From assembly GCF_001475935.1 (NCBI RefSeq), contig NZ_LDQA01000019.1, positions 1 through 64,000 of the forward strand: a stretch of 64,000 bases of DNA. Direction: 5' to 3'. Both the position numbers and the translations under genes were made by a program. Source of the stretch: Aureimonas ureilytica. Lineage in GTDB: Bacteria > Pseudomonadota > Alphaproteobacteria > Rhizobiales > Rhizobiaceae. The notes under the pieces were generated by a model. The model saw nothing but the letters and a program-made list of their open reading frames with translations. It had not been told where the DNA came from and searched no databases. Positions 26,712 to 35,448 of this stretch are shown piece after piece (the first letter of the stretch is position 1; the number at the start of each line of letters is the position of its first letter).

Positions 26712-27179
26712 ATGAGCGTAAGGAGCGTGACCGATTCCTGCCCGGAATATACCCTCATACCGGCGACCGCTGAGGACTTCGACCGCCTCTTCGGACTGCG
26801 GGTCGCTGCCATGCGCGAGAGTCTGGAACGTATCGGACGCTATGACGAGCAGCGGGCTTTCGAGCGCTTTAGATCAACCTTCACACCTGAGCATACCCGC
26901 CTCGTACTGGTGGCCGAAGAGCTTGCTGGTTGCGTCGCCGTGAAGCCGGAAGCAGACGGGCTGCTTCTCGAACATTTCTATATCGATCCAGCGTTCCAGG
27001 GGCGTGGTTTGGGCGCTGCCATTCTCCGGCAGATCCTCGCCACAGCCGACGAGTCAGGCCAGTCCGTACGATTGTGCGTGTTGCAAAGGAGCGATGCGGG
27101 ACGCTTCTACCGGCGCTTCGGTTTCAACGAGACAGCGCAAGACGATGTCGACATCTATCTTTTACGCCTCCCCTCATAG
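26712..27179 (+). CDS. GNAT-family N-acetyltransferase
   Basis: 155-aa single-domain acetyltransferase. The acetyl-CoA binding motif A is visible as FYIDPAFQGRGLGAAILRQI, followed by GRFYRRFGFNE, the usual C-terminal part of the fold. The start MSVRSV was chosen as the ATG nearest the conserved part; there is no good ribosome binding site, and an upstream in-frame codon at 26649 is possible. No operon partners: a terminator precedes it and the porin gene converges. The acceptor is unknown. Confidence 0.8.
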   Translation: MSVRSVTDSCPEYTLIPATAEDFDRLFGLRVAAMRESLERIGRYDEQRAFERFRSTFTPEHTRLVLVAEELAGCVAVKPEADGLLLEHFYIDPAFQGRGLGAAILRQILATADESGQSVRLCVLQRSDAGRFYRRFGFNETAQDDVDIYLLRLPS

Positions 27180-27330
27180 GCTTGCCCGCCAGCGGGCGAA
27201 TGTCATTTTCCCTGAACGACCGCTTTCCATTCGAACGCCGGTCGAGCGTGCGGAAACACATGCTCCGCCTCTTCCCCTGGTGAGCGTCGCCCGCTTTATG
27301 ATGACGGGCTGCACCATACGACAAAAACCC

Positions 27331-27358
27331 AAAAAGGCCGCTCCGGGAAGGAGCGGCC
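27331..27358 (-). terminator. Rho-independent terminator of the porin gene
   Basis: A perfect 9-bp stem (GGCCGCTCC / GGAGCGGCC, 5-nt loop) is followed on the minus strand by TTTTT. It lies about 120 bp past the porin stop. Confidence 0.88.
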
Positions 27359-27443
27359 AAGCTTGACCGCCGCGTGGACGAAACGCGTCCGGTCGTCGTC
27401 AGTCTGACTGGAGGTCAGGTCATGTGCCGGCGGACCGGCGAAA

Positions 27444-27465
27444 CCTGCGGGCCGGAGCCCGCAGG
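27444..27465 (-). terminator. Hairpin just after the porin stop codon
   Basis: A perfect 9-bp stem (CCTGCGGGC / GCCCGCAGG, 4-nt loop) begins 13 bp after the porin stop on the minus strand. Without a T run it is more likely an mRNA 3'-end stabiliser acting together with the intrinsic terminator further on. Confidence 0.55.
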
Positions 27466-27477
27466 AACTTGGTCGGA

Positions 27478-28725
27478 TTAGAAGTTGCGCTGCAGGCGCA
27501 GGAAGCCCGCCACCTGATCGACGTCGCCGACCGGACCGCCGAAATCGACGTTCTTGTAGGAGACTTCGCCGAGCGCTGCGAAGTTGTTGGTGATCGCGTA
27601 GCCGACGTTGCCGACAGCGGCCCAGTATTCGCCCTGACCGATGAAGGTCACGCCGTTGATCGGGGTCACGAGACGCGAGTCGAAGGTCTTGCCGTACTGG
27701 CCGGCGATCGCGAGACCGACCTTGCCGAACTTCTGCGCGTAGCCCGCACCAGCGGCCCACTCGAGAATGATCGGAACGCCGGCATTGGTCAGCTGGTTGC
27801 TGGACAGCGTGCTGACCGTGTTGATGGCGGTGATGCCGGCATAGACGGTCGGGTCGAAGGCGTAGTGACCTTCGATCTTCAGCTGCGAGTCAGCCGCGAT
27901 CAGGTTCTTGAGGAGGACGCCGCCCTTCAGAGCGAAGGCGTCGTTGTTGCCGTCGCGCAGCAGCGTCGGGAAGGTGCCGACGATGGAGATCGGAACGCCG
28001 TTGATCGCGATCGTGTTCGTGATGCCGTTGGCGTTGACCGGGTTGTAGGTCTCGTCATAGACGGCCGAGAGGTAAGCACCGCCCCAAGCGCCCGAATAGA
28101 CCAGCTTGGCATGGACGTCGGGAACGATGTCGCCGGTGCGGTCGTCTTCGAGGCCGAGCGTGGCCGAGAAGCCGTTCACAGCGAACGTATAGGACACCTG
28201 ATTGGTGTTGAAGTCGCCGACCACGAGATCGCTATCGGTCAGCAGGCCGTCTTCCAGACCGCCCACGCCCGAGGTCCAGAGCGAGTCGCGGTAACCGACG
28301 AGCAGGCCGCCGAGCTGGACGTAGGCCTGGTCCATCACGTAGCTGGCGCCGAGCGAGGAGTCGGGCTGGGCGATCGTGTTGTTCTGGGCCTGGACGCGAG
28401 CGAAGGCGCGCAGCGTGCCGAGTTCGGTCTCTTCGCGAGCGTCGAAGTTCAGACGGGCGCGGACCGAGCTGCCGGCCTGATAGTCGTCGCCTTCCAGGTT
28501 ACGAGCCGGATCGCCAGCCACGTTATACTGGAAACGGACATAGCCGCCGACGCTGAGGCAAGTCTCGGTGCCCGGGATGTAGTAGAAGCCCTTGCCGTAG
28601 ACGTCGCAAACGCGGACGTAATCGACCGGCTCAGGCTCGGCGACGACGACAGCATCGGCCGCGCGGGCACCCGTCATCGCCACGAGGGCCGCAGCGGAGC
28701 CAAGAAGAAGGCTCTTCAAATTCAT
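27478..28725 (-). CDS. Alphaproteobacterial outer-membrane porin (Omp2b/RopA type)
   Basis: General diffusion porin, 415 aa. The signal peptide (MNLKSLLLGSAAALVAMTG, cleavage near ARAAD) is followed by VRVCDVYGKGFYYIPGTETC, the diagnostic start of Brucella/Rhizobium porins. Two cysteines are probably disulphide-linked. SVGGYVRFQYN opens the beta-barrel, and the protein ends in a terminal phenylalanine (LRLQRNF). Codon use and base composition are less extreme than in neighbours, as expected of a highly expressed gene. A long AT-richer leader lies upstream and two hairpins downstream. It is monocistronic. Confidence 0.93.
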   Translation of the reverse strand: MNLKSLLLGSAAALVAMTGARAADAVVVAEPEPVDYVRVCDVYGKGFYYIPGTETCLSVGGYVRFQYNVAGDPARNLEGDDYQAGSSVRARLNFDAREETELGTLRAFARVQAQNNTIAQPDSSLGASYVMDQAYVQLGGLLVGYRDSLWTSGVGGLEDGLLTDSDLVVGDFNTNQVSYTFAVNGFSATLGLEDDRTGDIVPDVHAKLVYSGAWGGAYLSAVYDETYNPVNANGITNTIAINGVPISIVGTFPTLLRDGNNDAFALKGGVLLKNLIAADSQLKIEGHYAFDPTVYAGITAINTVSTLSSNQLTNAGVPIILEWAAGAGYAQKFGKVGLAIAGQYGKTFDSRLVTPINGVTFIGQGEYWAAVGNVGYAITNNFAALGEVSYKNVDFGGPVGDVDQVAGFLRLQRNF

Positions 28726-29088
28726 AGTCTTAATCTCCAGCAGACTGTTTTTGGATGTGTTCGTTGGGCGCCTATGTCCAAAGCCATCCTTACCAAACTT
28801 TCATGTGGAGTCACGCGGGAACAGCACCGACACCCTTGTATGACAGCTTCGAACGACTCCATTGATGCAATCATGCAACGTTTTCTATTGGTGCGTGTCG
28901 TTTGATGACACATTCGTGAAGAAAGCTATACTTTGGCTGTTGTGTAAACGTTACAGGCGTGTCGAAATGCCGTGGAGGCATCATCAACCGATGGCTTGGG
29001 GGGACTTAGCCAGTCGATGCGCCGGATGCAGAAGCGTGGCGCTCGGTGCTTGCTATGGCGCCCCGTCGGGCGCGGCGACGCGCCTTCG
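28726..29088. other. Porin upstream control region
   Basis: This is a 363-bp gene-free interval between the porin start and the YigZ stop. The part nearest the porin (28740-28970) is AT-richer than the surroundings and probably holds the promoter and a long 5' untranslated leader, as is usual for porins. No convincing operator or riboswitch was recognised. Confidence 0.4.
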
Positions 29089-29685
29089 TCAGTCGTCGAA
29101 GCGCAGATGAGCGCGCCCATGGGTCAGATCGGCCACCAGTCGGGCCATCGTCTCTGCCATGTCTTGCGGGACGGCGAGCGACCATTGGGCCCCCGTCTCG
29201 CCGAACGTGGTGGCTTGGATCTCCACCCCGGCCTGAGCCGCGATGCGCGCCTGCAAAAGCGCGAGATCGCCGAACAGGCAGGTCAGCGTTGCCGCAACCA
29301 TATCGCGAAGCGGGGCCTTCTCGCCCTCACGCAGGCAGAGCGCGGCGGTTCCGCCATAGGCGCGGACGAGACCGCCGGTGCCCAAGCGAATGCCTCCGAA
29401 CCACCGCGTCACCAGAACGGCGACGCGATCCAGCCCTTGTCCGTCGATCGCCTGCAGGATGGGCTTGCCCGCTGTGCCCGTCGGCTCGCCGTCGTCCGAG
29501 AACCGATAGGTCTGCCCGATCCGCCATGCCCAGCAATTGTGATGGGCCGTCGGATCGGCGTGCCGCGCCAGAAAGGCCTGCGCCGCCTCCACGTCCGAAA
29601 CGGCATTGGCCACGGCAAGGAACCGGCTCTTCTTGATGTCCTGCTGGGCGTGTGACGCTGCGGTCAGCGTGTGGAGTGTGCTCAT
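29089..29685 (-). CDS. yigZ: YigZ/IMPACT family protein (UPF0029)
   Basis: 198-aa protein of the conserved YigZ family, whose N-terminal domain resembles the eukaryotic IMPACT translation regulator. Family motifs are QDIKKSRFLA near the N-terminus, the HHNCWAWRIG and RFSDDGEPTGTAGKPIL segment, and VTRWFGGIRLGTGGLVRAYG. The biochemical role is not settled; a part in translation or proteolysis has been proposed. The gene stands alone. Confidence 0.92.
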   Translation of the reverse strand: MSTLHTLTAASHAQQDIKKSRFLAVANAVSDVEAAQAFLARHADPTAHHNCWAWRIGQTYRFSDDGEPTGTAGKPILQAIDGQGLDRVAVLVTRWFGGIRLGTGGLVRAYGGTAALCLREGEKAPLRDMVAATLTCLFGDLALLQARIAAQAGVEIQATTFGETGAQWSLAVPQDMAETMARLVADLTHGRAHLRFDD

Positions 29686-30195
29686 CGATCGCTATTGCAG
29701 GCTGGACGGTTTCGAAGCCCTCACGAAGATTATGCCGGCTTCGTCTCCCTGCATAGGATGGCCGCTGCCGTCGAGGAAGACAGGATCATCGCCAAGGCCG
29801 CCCAGCCTCCCTTCGTCTTCGGCAACTGCCAGCCCGCAAGCGAACTCCGCACCTCCTATGCCGTGTCCGATGAACAGGTCGCGGCCGAGCTGCAGACAAT
29901 GAAGGTCCGCCGACGATTGCGGGCAAGGGCCGCATCACGATCCTGATGGATGAACTCAGCTACCCGGCGGCCAAGGCGCGCATGCCGAAAATGCACAATG
30001 TTCCGGCCACCCCCGAATGCAGCGGGCTGCGCATCCCGGAGGAGCAGAGCGCCAACGGGACCCTTGGGCAAGCGGCCGACGTCATCCGCGTCCGGCTGGG
30101 CGGAGGTCCGCGGCCGAAGGACGTGCTCGCCGAGAATGACGGGATGCCGCTGCGCGCCGTCGAAGCGATCAAGACGACCGGCGCGAGCGGGCTCG
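29686..30195. other. Degenerate interval before the chemoreceptor remnant
   Basis: About 510 bp without a supportable gene. Short plus-strand frames (29671-29946, 29946-30236) show no recognisable domain. They may be the decayed upstream part of the methyl-accepting protein whose end is recognisable from 30196, but nothing in them matches a receptor clearly. Confidence 0.35.
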
Positions 30196-30600
30196 CATGG
30201 CAAAGGCTTCGCCGTTATCGCCTCCGATGTCCGTAAGCTTGCCGAATGCAGAGAGAAAGTGGCGGTCGAAATCGGTTGCCCTGCGGTCTCGATCCTGGCG
30301 ACACGCGAGGACGCGGGCGGCAATCTGCGCGAACTCGTGCCCGACATTCAGCGCACGGCCGGGTTGGTGTCGAAAATCTCGGCCGCCTGCCGCGAGCTGT
30401 CGGTGGGTATCGAGCAGATCAATTAGGCTGTTCAGCAGTTCGATCAGGTAACGCAGGCCAATGCCGGCGTGGCCAACGAGATGAACGCGGCCGCCGAGGC
30501 GTTATCCAGCGAAGCGCGGCTCTTCAGCGAGCGCACCCGCTTCTTCCAGCTGAAGGCGAGAGCAAACGCCTCGACGGACACCAAGCCTGCGTCGGCGTAG
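30196..30600 (+). pseudogene. Methyl-accepting chemotaxis protein C-terminal remnant
   Basis: One plus-strand frame reads HGKGFAVIASDVRKLAE, the second arm of the chemoreceptor signalling hairpin tip. It continues through LVPDIQRTAGLVSKISAAC and SVGIEQIN, an in-frame TAG at 30424-30426, then AVQQFDQVTQANAGVANEM and a short tail ending at 30600. The order matches the descending helix of a receptor cytoplasmic domain. The ascending helix, the tip glutamates, HAMP domain, membrane segments and sensor are all missing, so the fragment cannot function. Confidence 0.75.
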
Positions 30601-30914
30601 GCGCCGAACGTCGTGCGAATGCCGACAGACGCCTTGCCCGGTTGGTCCTATCCGTCAGCCAGCGCGTAGTGTGTCCGGCATCGATCTGAGCTTGGACAAC
30701 TGAAGCGGCTTCGAACGTATCAGCGCTGGTTCTCCGGGAAGCCGAGCGTCCTGGCCCCGCCACAGCTCGACCCCGCCGGCCTTCGTGCCGACGGGTTTGC
30801 CGTTTCCGAGGTGATGCCAACGCGCCTGGTGAAATTCTTAGAATCCGTCGTGGAACCGAAAAAGGGGGCCGGGGCAGGCAAGGAACTCTCAATCGGCTCT
30901 TGCGCTTGCGGCGT
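30601..30914. other. Interval without recognised gene
   Basis: About 310 bp between the chemoreceptor remnant and the membrane protein gene. A plus-strand frame ends at 30918 (…MPTRLVKFLESVVEPKKG…), but it has neither start nor known domain. It may be another worn gene fragment. Confidence 0.3.
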
Positions 30915-31541
30915 CTAATCGCGGCGGTATCCTGTCCTCATCATCCCATAGGCCGATTGCCGACCGGTGACGACCAGTGTGCGGCCCTCCCAAGTCTCTG
31001 GAGAACCTGTCATCCTCACACCACAGAGTTCATCGTCGTAGAATGCCGTATTGATGCCGATCACACCGCGACAAGGCCTCCCAACCCTGTCTCCCGTTAG
31101 CGTGAAACGGTATTCGACGTCCTGTTTGCCGGCCAGCAGGTGCTGTGTAAAGGGAAGCCAGAAGGTGACGGCGAACCATCCGACGCAGAAGCCGACCGCT
31201 GCGGACGCGGCGAGGCCGACGAGAAACTCGACAGCTTCGACCATTGCGGATTTCGTCCGGTCGGTCGTATCGGGCCTCTTCATCGTCAGGAACTTCCAGC
31301 CCATGTAGGCGGCCAAGCCCGCTCCCAAACCGTGACCGTAGGGCCGGTATGTCGCGCTCGTCGCGGCGAGCCGAAGGAAGCGCAAGGGGTCGGGCGGCCA
31401 AAGGTCGAAGCGGATGATCGCGGCCGCCATACCCGAACAGAGAACTACGGAAGCGATATTGGCATAGGGAACGCGCGGCCGCCAAACCTTCCGCGTCGGC
31501 TTCCCCGCCTCTGGCGAGACCGGCTCCGAACCATCGCTCAT
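30915..31541 (-). CDS. Hypothetical membrane protein
   Basis: 208-aa protein of unknown function. After a polar N-terminus come hydrophobic stretches at about residues 28-45, 72-85 and 105-130, suggesting three membrane helices. A C-terminal soluble domain (about 140-208) contains two cysteines (RPCRG, DELCG). The length and codon bias look genuine and no frame on the other strand is better. No operon partner; the ribosome binding site is weak. It resembles no family I can name. Confidence 0.55.
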   Translation of the reverse strand: MSDGSEPVSPEAGKPTRKVWRPRVPYANIASVVLCSGMAAAIIRFDLWPPDPLRFLRLAATSATYRPYGHGLGAGLAAYMGWKFLTMKRPDTTDRTKSAMVEAVEFLVGLAASAAVGFCVGWFAVTFWLPFTQHLLAGKQDVEYRFTLTGDRVGRPCRGVIGINTAFYDDELCGVRMTGSPETWEGRTLVVTGRQSAYGMMRTGYRRD

Positions 31542-31898
31542 TCAGATCGATCCCACCATGGACATTCGCTGTCATACTTTTACGCGGGCGACGTTGTCAG
31601 AAAGGAAATCGTCCCGAATTTGCCTGATCGACGCGATCAGGAGGAAGCTCCTGCTTGGAAGCGGCCGTAAGGTTAACAACCCAGAAGCATTGCTCCGCAG
31701 CCGGATCCGAGTTCGATGCGCTGCGACGCGGTATGGGGAAAATGACGGGTTCACTAGACCTAGGGGATGCTTTGGAAGTGACTGTCGCTGCCGTTCTGTG
31801 CTCCGCCGAATGAGGTCGTGATCCACGGAATGGCGGATGCGATTCCGTCCCGGCTCGATACGTCACATGCGTTTCGGATCGTCTTCGCTCACACGCGA
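31542..31898. other. Interval without recognised gene
   Basis: About 357 bp between the hypothetical membrane protein start and the SDR terminator. It is AT-richer than the surroundings; short frames on both strands lack domains or ribosome binding sites. It may hold the membrane protein's promoter. Confidence 0.3.
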
Positions 31899-31931
31899 GA
31901 AAACCCCCGAGCGGGAAAGTCGCCCGGGGGT
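31899..31931 (-). terminator. Rho-independent terminator of the SDR gene
   Basis: An 11-bp stem (ACCCCCGAGCG / CGCCCGGGGGT, one mismatch, 7-nt loop) followed on the minus strand by TTTT lies about 30 bp past the SDR stop. Confidence 0.82.
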
Positions 31932-31962
31932 GTCTTAGGAATTCGATGGGCTTATAGCTCGC

Positions 31963-32964
31963 TCAGGCCGGCTGGCCGTTGCCGCCGGTCGCGCCGAAGA
32001 TCTGGCCGGTCGAGTAGCTGAGAAGCGGGTCGGCGGCGGCGACATAGAGGCCCGCGATCTCGGCGGGCTGCCCGGCGCGTCCCATGGGCGAGTCGGCGCC
32101 GAAGGTGCGCAGCTTCTCCTCCGTCGCTCCGCCCGATATCTGGAGCGGTGTCCAGAAAGGCCCCGGCGCGACCGCGTTGACGCGGATGCCGCGCGGCGCC
32201 AATTCCTTGGCTAGGCCCTTGGTGAAGTTCAGCACGGCCGCCCGCGTCATGGCGTAGTGCATGATCTCGGGCGAGGGATTGCCCGCCTGCTCGGAGGAGG
32301 TGTTGACGATCACCGCCCCCGCGCCCATGCGCTCCAGCGCGGCCTTGGTCAGCCAGAACGGGGCGTAGACATTGGTCTTCATCGTGTCGTCGAAGAGTTC
32401 GGACGAAATGTCGGCGATGGAGGCGCGAGTCTGCTGGAGCGCCGCGTTGTTGACGAGGATGTCGAGACCGCCCAGCTGGTCGGCCGCCTGCGAGACGAGG
32501 CTGCGGCAGAACTCTTCGGACCGGAGATCGCCGGGGATCGCGACCGCCTTGCGCCCTTCCGCCTCGATCAAGGCGACGACCTCCTTCGCGTCGGGTTCCT
32601 CGGCGGGCAGATAGTTGATGGCGACATCCGCCCCCTCGCGCGCATAGGCGATGGCCGCCGCGCGGCCGATGCCGCTGTCGCCCCCGGTGATCAAGGCTTT
32701 CTTGCCGGCCAGTTTGCCGGACCCTTTGTAGCTGGTCTCGCCATGATCGGGGCGCGGGTTCATGCGCGAGGCCAGCCCCGGCCAGGGCTGCATGTCGGTC
32801 GGATAGGGAGGCTTGGGATAGGTGGCGGGATCCGGGGCGGTTGGCTCGGCACCGGCGCCGCCTCGGGTTTGCGCGGATGCCGTCGTGTTCGAGGCAAGGG
32901 TCATGGCGGCGCCCGCGGTCAGGGCGGCTCCGGCCAGGAACGTGCGGCGGTTGGTGTCGGTCAT
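31963..32964 (-). CDS. Tat-exported short-chain dehydrogenase/reductase
   Basis: 333-aa SDR oxidoreductase of the YghA/glucose-dehydrogenase-like subgroup. The N-terminus (TNRRTFLAGAALTAGAA) is a twin-arginine signal, so the folded protein is probably exported. A proline-rich linker (about residues 40-75) leads to the Rossmann domain with the cofactor motif ITGGDSGIGRAAA and LVNNAA. The catalytic tyrosine is in HYAMTRAAV, but the usual lysine of YxxxK is arginine here. The C-terminal VAPGPFWTPL segment is typical. The substitution may lower or alter activity. It is a single gene with its own terminator. Confidence 0.85.
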   Translation of the reverse strand: MTDTNRRTFLAGAALTAGAAMTLASNTTASAQTRGGAGAEPTAPDPATYPKPPYPTDMQPWPGLASRMNPRPDHGETSYKGSGKLAGKKALITGGDSGIGRAAAIAYAREGADVAINYLPAEEPDAKEVVALIEAEGRKAVAIPGDLRSEEFCRSLVSQAADQLGGLDILVNNAALQQTRASIADISSELFDDTMKTNVYAPFWLTKAALERMGAGAVIVNTSSEQAGNPSPEIMHYAMTRAAVLNFTKGLAKELAPRGIRVNAVAPGPFWTPLQISGGATEEKLRTFGADSPMGRAGQPAEIAGLYVAAADPLLSYSTGQIFGATGGNGQPA

Positions 32965-33283
32965 GAGGCTTTTCTCCGTGTTCCAACCCGAAGGCCGCCA
33001 TCACCGGGATGGTTCCCGATCATCCTGGTCGCAGATGTGGCGCGTTCCGAACCGGCAGGCCATGCCTGACTTGCGCAAAGCCTGCCAACGCCAACGTCCT
33101 GGGTCGCATCCAGACGATTCCCGAGAGCCCGTCCCTTGCGACGCTTCACGATGCAGAATGGACGGAAGCGATTTCTCCCCGCCGCGACGGTGCCGGTCCG
33201 TGCGCTGCGGAGTCTGCGTCCGGTGCCTCGCCGGCGGAAGCCATCCCTCGATCGCCGTCGACCGAATGGTTCGGCCCTCGGCT
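32965..33283. other. Interval without recognised gene
   Basis: About 320 bp between the SDR start and the stop of the LLM monooxygenase. It contains the SDR promoter and ribosome binding region near 32970-32985; nothing else is recognisable. Confidence 0.35.
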
Positions 33284-34609
33284 CTAGAAGAAGCGGTTGG
33301 CCGGTCGTGGCAGGCCAAGGTTCTCGCGCAGCGTCCGGCCCTCGTACTCCGTGCGAAACAGGCCACGGCGCTGGAGTTCGGGCACGATCTGATCCACGAA
33401 CGCGTCGAGCCCCTCCGGCAGATAGGGGAACATGACGTTGAAGCCGTCGCAGCCCTCGCTCAGCAACCATTCCTCCATGGCGTCGGCGATCGTCTTTGGC
33501 GTGCCCACGAAGGAGAGGCCGGCATAGCCAGCAAAACGCCGGGCGAGCTGGCGCACGGTCAGGTTCTCGGCCCGCGCGATGGCAATCGCCCGCGCCTGAC
33601 CGCTCTTGGAGGCGTTGCTTTCGGGGATTTCGGGAAGCGGCGCATCGGGATCGAACCGGCGCGCATCGTGGCCTAGCGCGATCGACAGGGAGTCGATGGC
33701 GTTGTCGTCGTGAACGAGGCTGTCGAGAAGATCGCGCTTCTCGCGCGCCTCTTCGTCGCTCGCCCCCACCACCACGAAGGCGCCGGGCAGGATTTTCAGG
33801 TGGTCGGGATCGCGCCCGATCCGGGCCATGCGCCCCTTCACGTCGGCATAGAGCGCGCGTGCATCCGCGAGGCCGTTCGGCGCGGCGAAGACGACCTCCG
33901 CCGTTTCGGCGGCAAGCTGGCGCCCCGGCTCGGAGGCCCCGGCCTGCACGATCACCGGCCACCCCTGGACGGGCCGGGCGATGTTAAGCGGCCCGCGCAC
34001 CCGGAAGAATTCGCCCTGGTGCGCCAGGACATGCATCCGCGCCGGGTCGAGATAGGTGCCGCTTGCCGCATCCCGAGGAAAGGCGTCGTCGGCGAAACTG
34101 TCCCAAAGGCCCGTCACGACGTCGAAGAATTCGCGCGCCCGGCGATACCGCTCGGCATGATCCAGATGCTCCTCGAGGCCAAAGTTCAGCGCGGCGTCGG
34201 GGTTGGAGGTGGTGACGATGTTCCAGCCGGCCCGCCCCTCGCTGATATGGTCGAGCGAGGCGAAGCGCCGCGCGACATGGAAGGGCTCGTCGAAGCTGGT
34301 CGAGCCGGTGGCCACGAGGCCGATGCGGCTGGTGATCGCGGCCAGCGCCGACAGCAGCGTGAAAGGCTCGAAGGAGGTAACGGTGTGGCTGCGTCGAAGC
34401 GCCTCGGTTCCCATGTTGAGCACGGCCAGATGGTCCGCCATGAAGAAGGCGTCGAAGCGCCCCGCCTCCAGCTTGCGCGCAAGATAGGACAGGCGTGGGA
34501 ACGAGAAGTTCGCGTCGCGCCAGGCGCCGGGATAGCGCCAAGCGCCCGCATGGATGCTGACGGGCCGCATGAACGCGCCGAGCCTCAGCGTCTTGCGTGC
34601 ATCGATCAT
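33284..34609 (-). CDS. LLM-class flavin-dependent monooxygenase (NtaA/SnaA/DszA type)
   Basis: 441-aa two-component flavin monooxygenase that would use reduced FMN and oxygen. Subfamily features are LGAFMRPVSIHAGAWRYP at the N-terminus, FDAFFMADHLAVL, GRAGWNIVTTSNPDAALNFG and WPVIVQAGAS. This places it nearer the nitrilotriacetate/dibenzothiophene-sulfone group than to classical SsuD. It is the last gene of the sulfonate-type importer operon (95 bp after the ATPase), so the substrate is probably an organosulfur compound. No flavin reductase (SsuE-like) gene is nearby, so reduced flavin must come from elsewhere. The start has GGAGG nine bases upstream. Confidence 0.88.
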   Translation of the reverse strand: MIDARKTLRLGAFMRPVSIHAGAWRYPGAWRDANFSFPRLSYLARKLEAGRFDAFFMADHLAVLNMGTEALRRSHTVTSFEPFTLLSALAAITSRIGLVATGSTSFDEPFHVARRFASLDHISEGRAGWNIVTTSNPDAALNFGLEEHLDHAERYRRAREFFDVVTGLWDSFADDAFPRDAASGTYLDPARMHVLAHQGEFFRVRGPLNIARPVQGWPVIVQAGASEPGRQLAAETAEVVFAAPNGLADARALYADVKGRMARIGRDPDHLKILPGAFVVVGASDEEAREKRDLLDSLVHDDNAIDSLSIALGHDARRFDPDAPLPEIPESNASKSGQARAIAIARAENLTVRQLARRFAGYAGLSFVGTPKTIADAMEEWLLSEGCDGFNVMFPYLPEGLDAFVDQIVPELQRRGLFRTEYEGRTLRENLGLPRPANRFF

Positions 34610-34704
34610 GGCCGATGGCCTCCTTGCTGCCGCCCGCCCCTTCGACGGTCGATCATCATTCGAAGCCTAAGCCCGCAACCTTGCGCCCCGTTCCAGATAC
34701 CCGA

Positions 34705-35448
34705 TCAGACGGCCGCGAGGATCTGCTTCTGCAGGGCCGTCGCGCGCGCATCGGCCAGATCCTCGCGCGGGCGTTCTAGCTCGACCTCGACATCGAGCGC
34801 GATCCGTCCGTTTTTCAGAACGATCACCCGGTCGGCCAGCGCGACCGCCTCGGCGACATCATGGGTGATCAGGACGGTGGTAAAGCCGCGCGCGCGCCAG
34901 AGACCGCCGAGAAGACGGTGCATTTCGAGGCGCGTGAGGGCGTCGAGCGCGCCGAAGGGCTCGTCCAGAAGCAGGATGTCGGGGTGAGAGACGAGTGCGC
35001 GCGCCAGCGCGACCCGCTGCTTCTGACCGCCCGACAGCACGGAAGGCCAGTCGCCGCCGCGCCCGTCAAGACCGACATCGGCGAGTGCGGCCTCCGCCGC
35101 CTCTCGCCAGCCCGGTCCGCGCGCGAGGCCGACATTGTCGACGACGCTCAGCCAGGGCACGAGCCTCGGTTCCTGAAACAGGAGCCGGACATTGGAGCTG
35201 ATGCCGGCCACCGCCCGCCCGCCCAGCTCGACGCGCCCGCCATCGGGATGGTCGAGACCGGCGAGAAGACGGAGGAGCGTCGATTTCCCGCCGCCCGAGC
35301 GGCCGATCACCGCGACGAACTCGCCGGCAGCGATCTTGAGATCGAAGCTCCGCAGGACGGGCGTTTGGCCAAAACCCTTCGACACGCCGGACAGGGTGAT
35401 CGGAAGGCCTACCGAGGCGGCCTCGACGCTTCGACGCACCGCGCTCAT
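34705..35448 (-). CDS. ssuB: Sulfonate/nitrate-type ABC transporter ATPase
   Basis: 247-aa ATP-binding subunit with Walker A GRSGGGKSTLLR, signature LSGGQKQR, Walker B ILLLDEPFGALD and the switch histidine in ITHDVAEA. The FQEPRLVPWLSV segment after the Q-loop is characteristic of the SsuB/TauB/NrtD group. The start ATG overlaps the permease stop (ATGA). A much longer open frame upstream reads out of frame through the permease and is rejected. Confidence 0.9.
   Translation of the reverse strand: MSAVRRSVEAASVGLPITLSGVSKGFGQTPVLRSFDLKIAAGEFVAVIGRSGGGKSTLLRLLAGLDHPDGGRVELGGRAVAGISSNVRLLFQEPRLVPWLSVVDNVGLARGPGWREAAEAALADVGLDGRGGDWPSVLSGGQKQRVALARALVSHPDILLLDEPFGALDALTRLEMHRLLGGLWRARGFTTVLITHDVAEAVALADRVIVLKNGRIALDVEVELERPREDLADARATALQKQILAAV

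Noticed and set aside
30815-30855. Short stretch resembling rRNA (GGTGAAATTCTTAGA)
   Set aside because: Only about 20 bases resemble small-subunit rRNA; the flanks show no rRNA sequence or structure, so it is chance.
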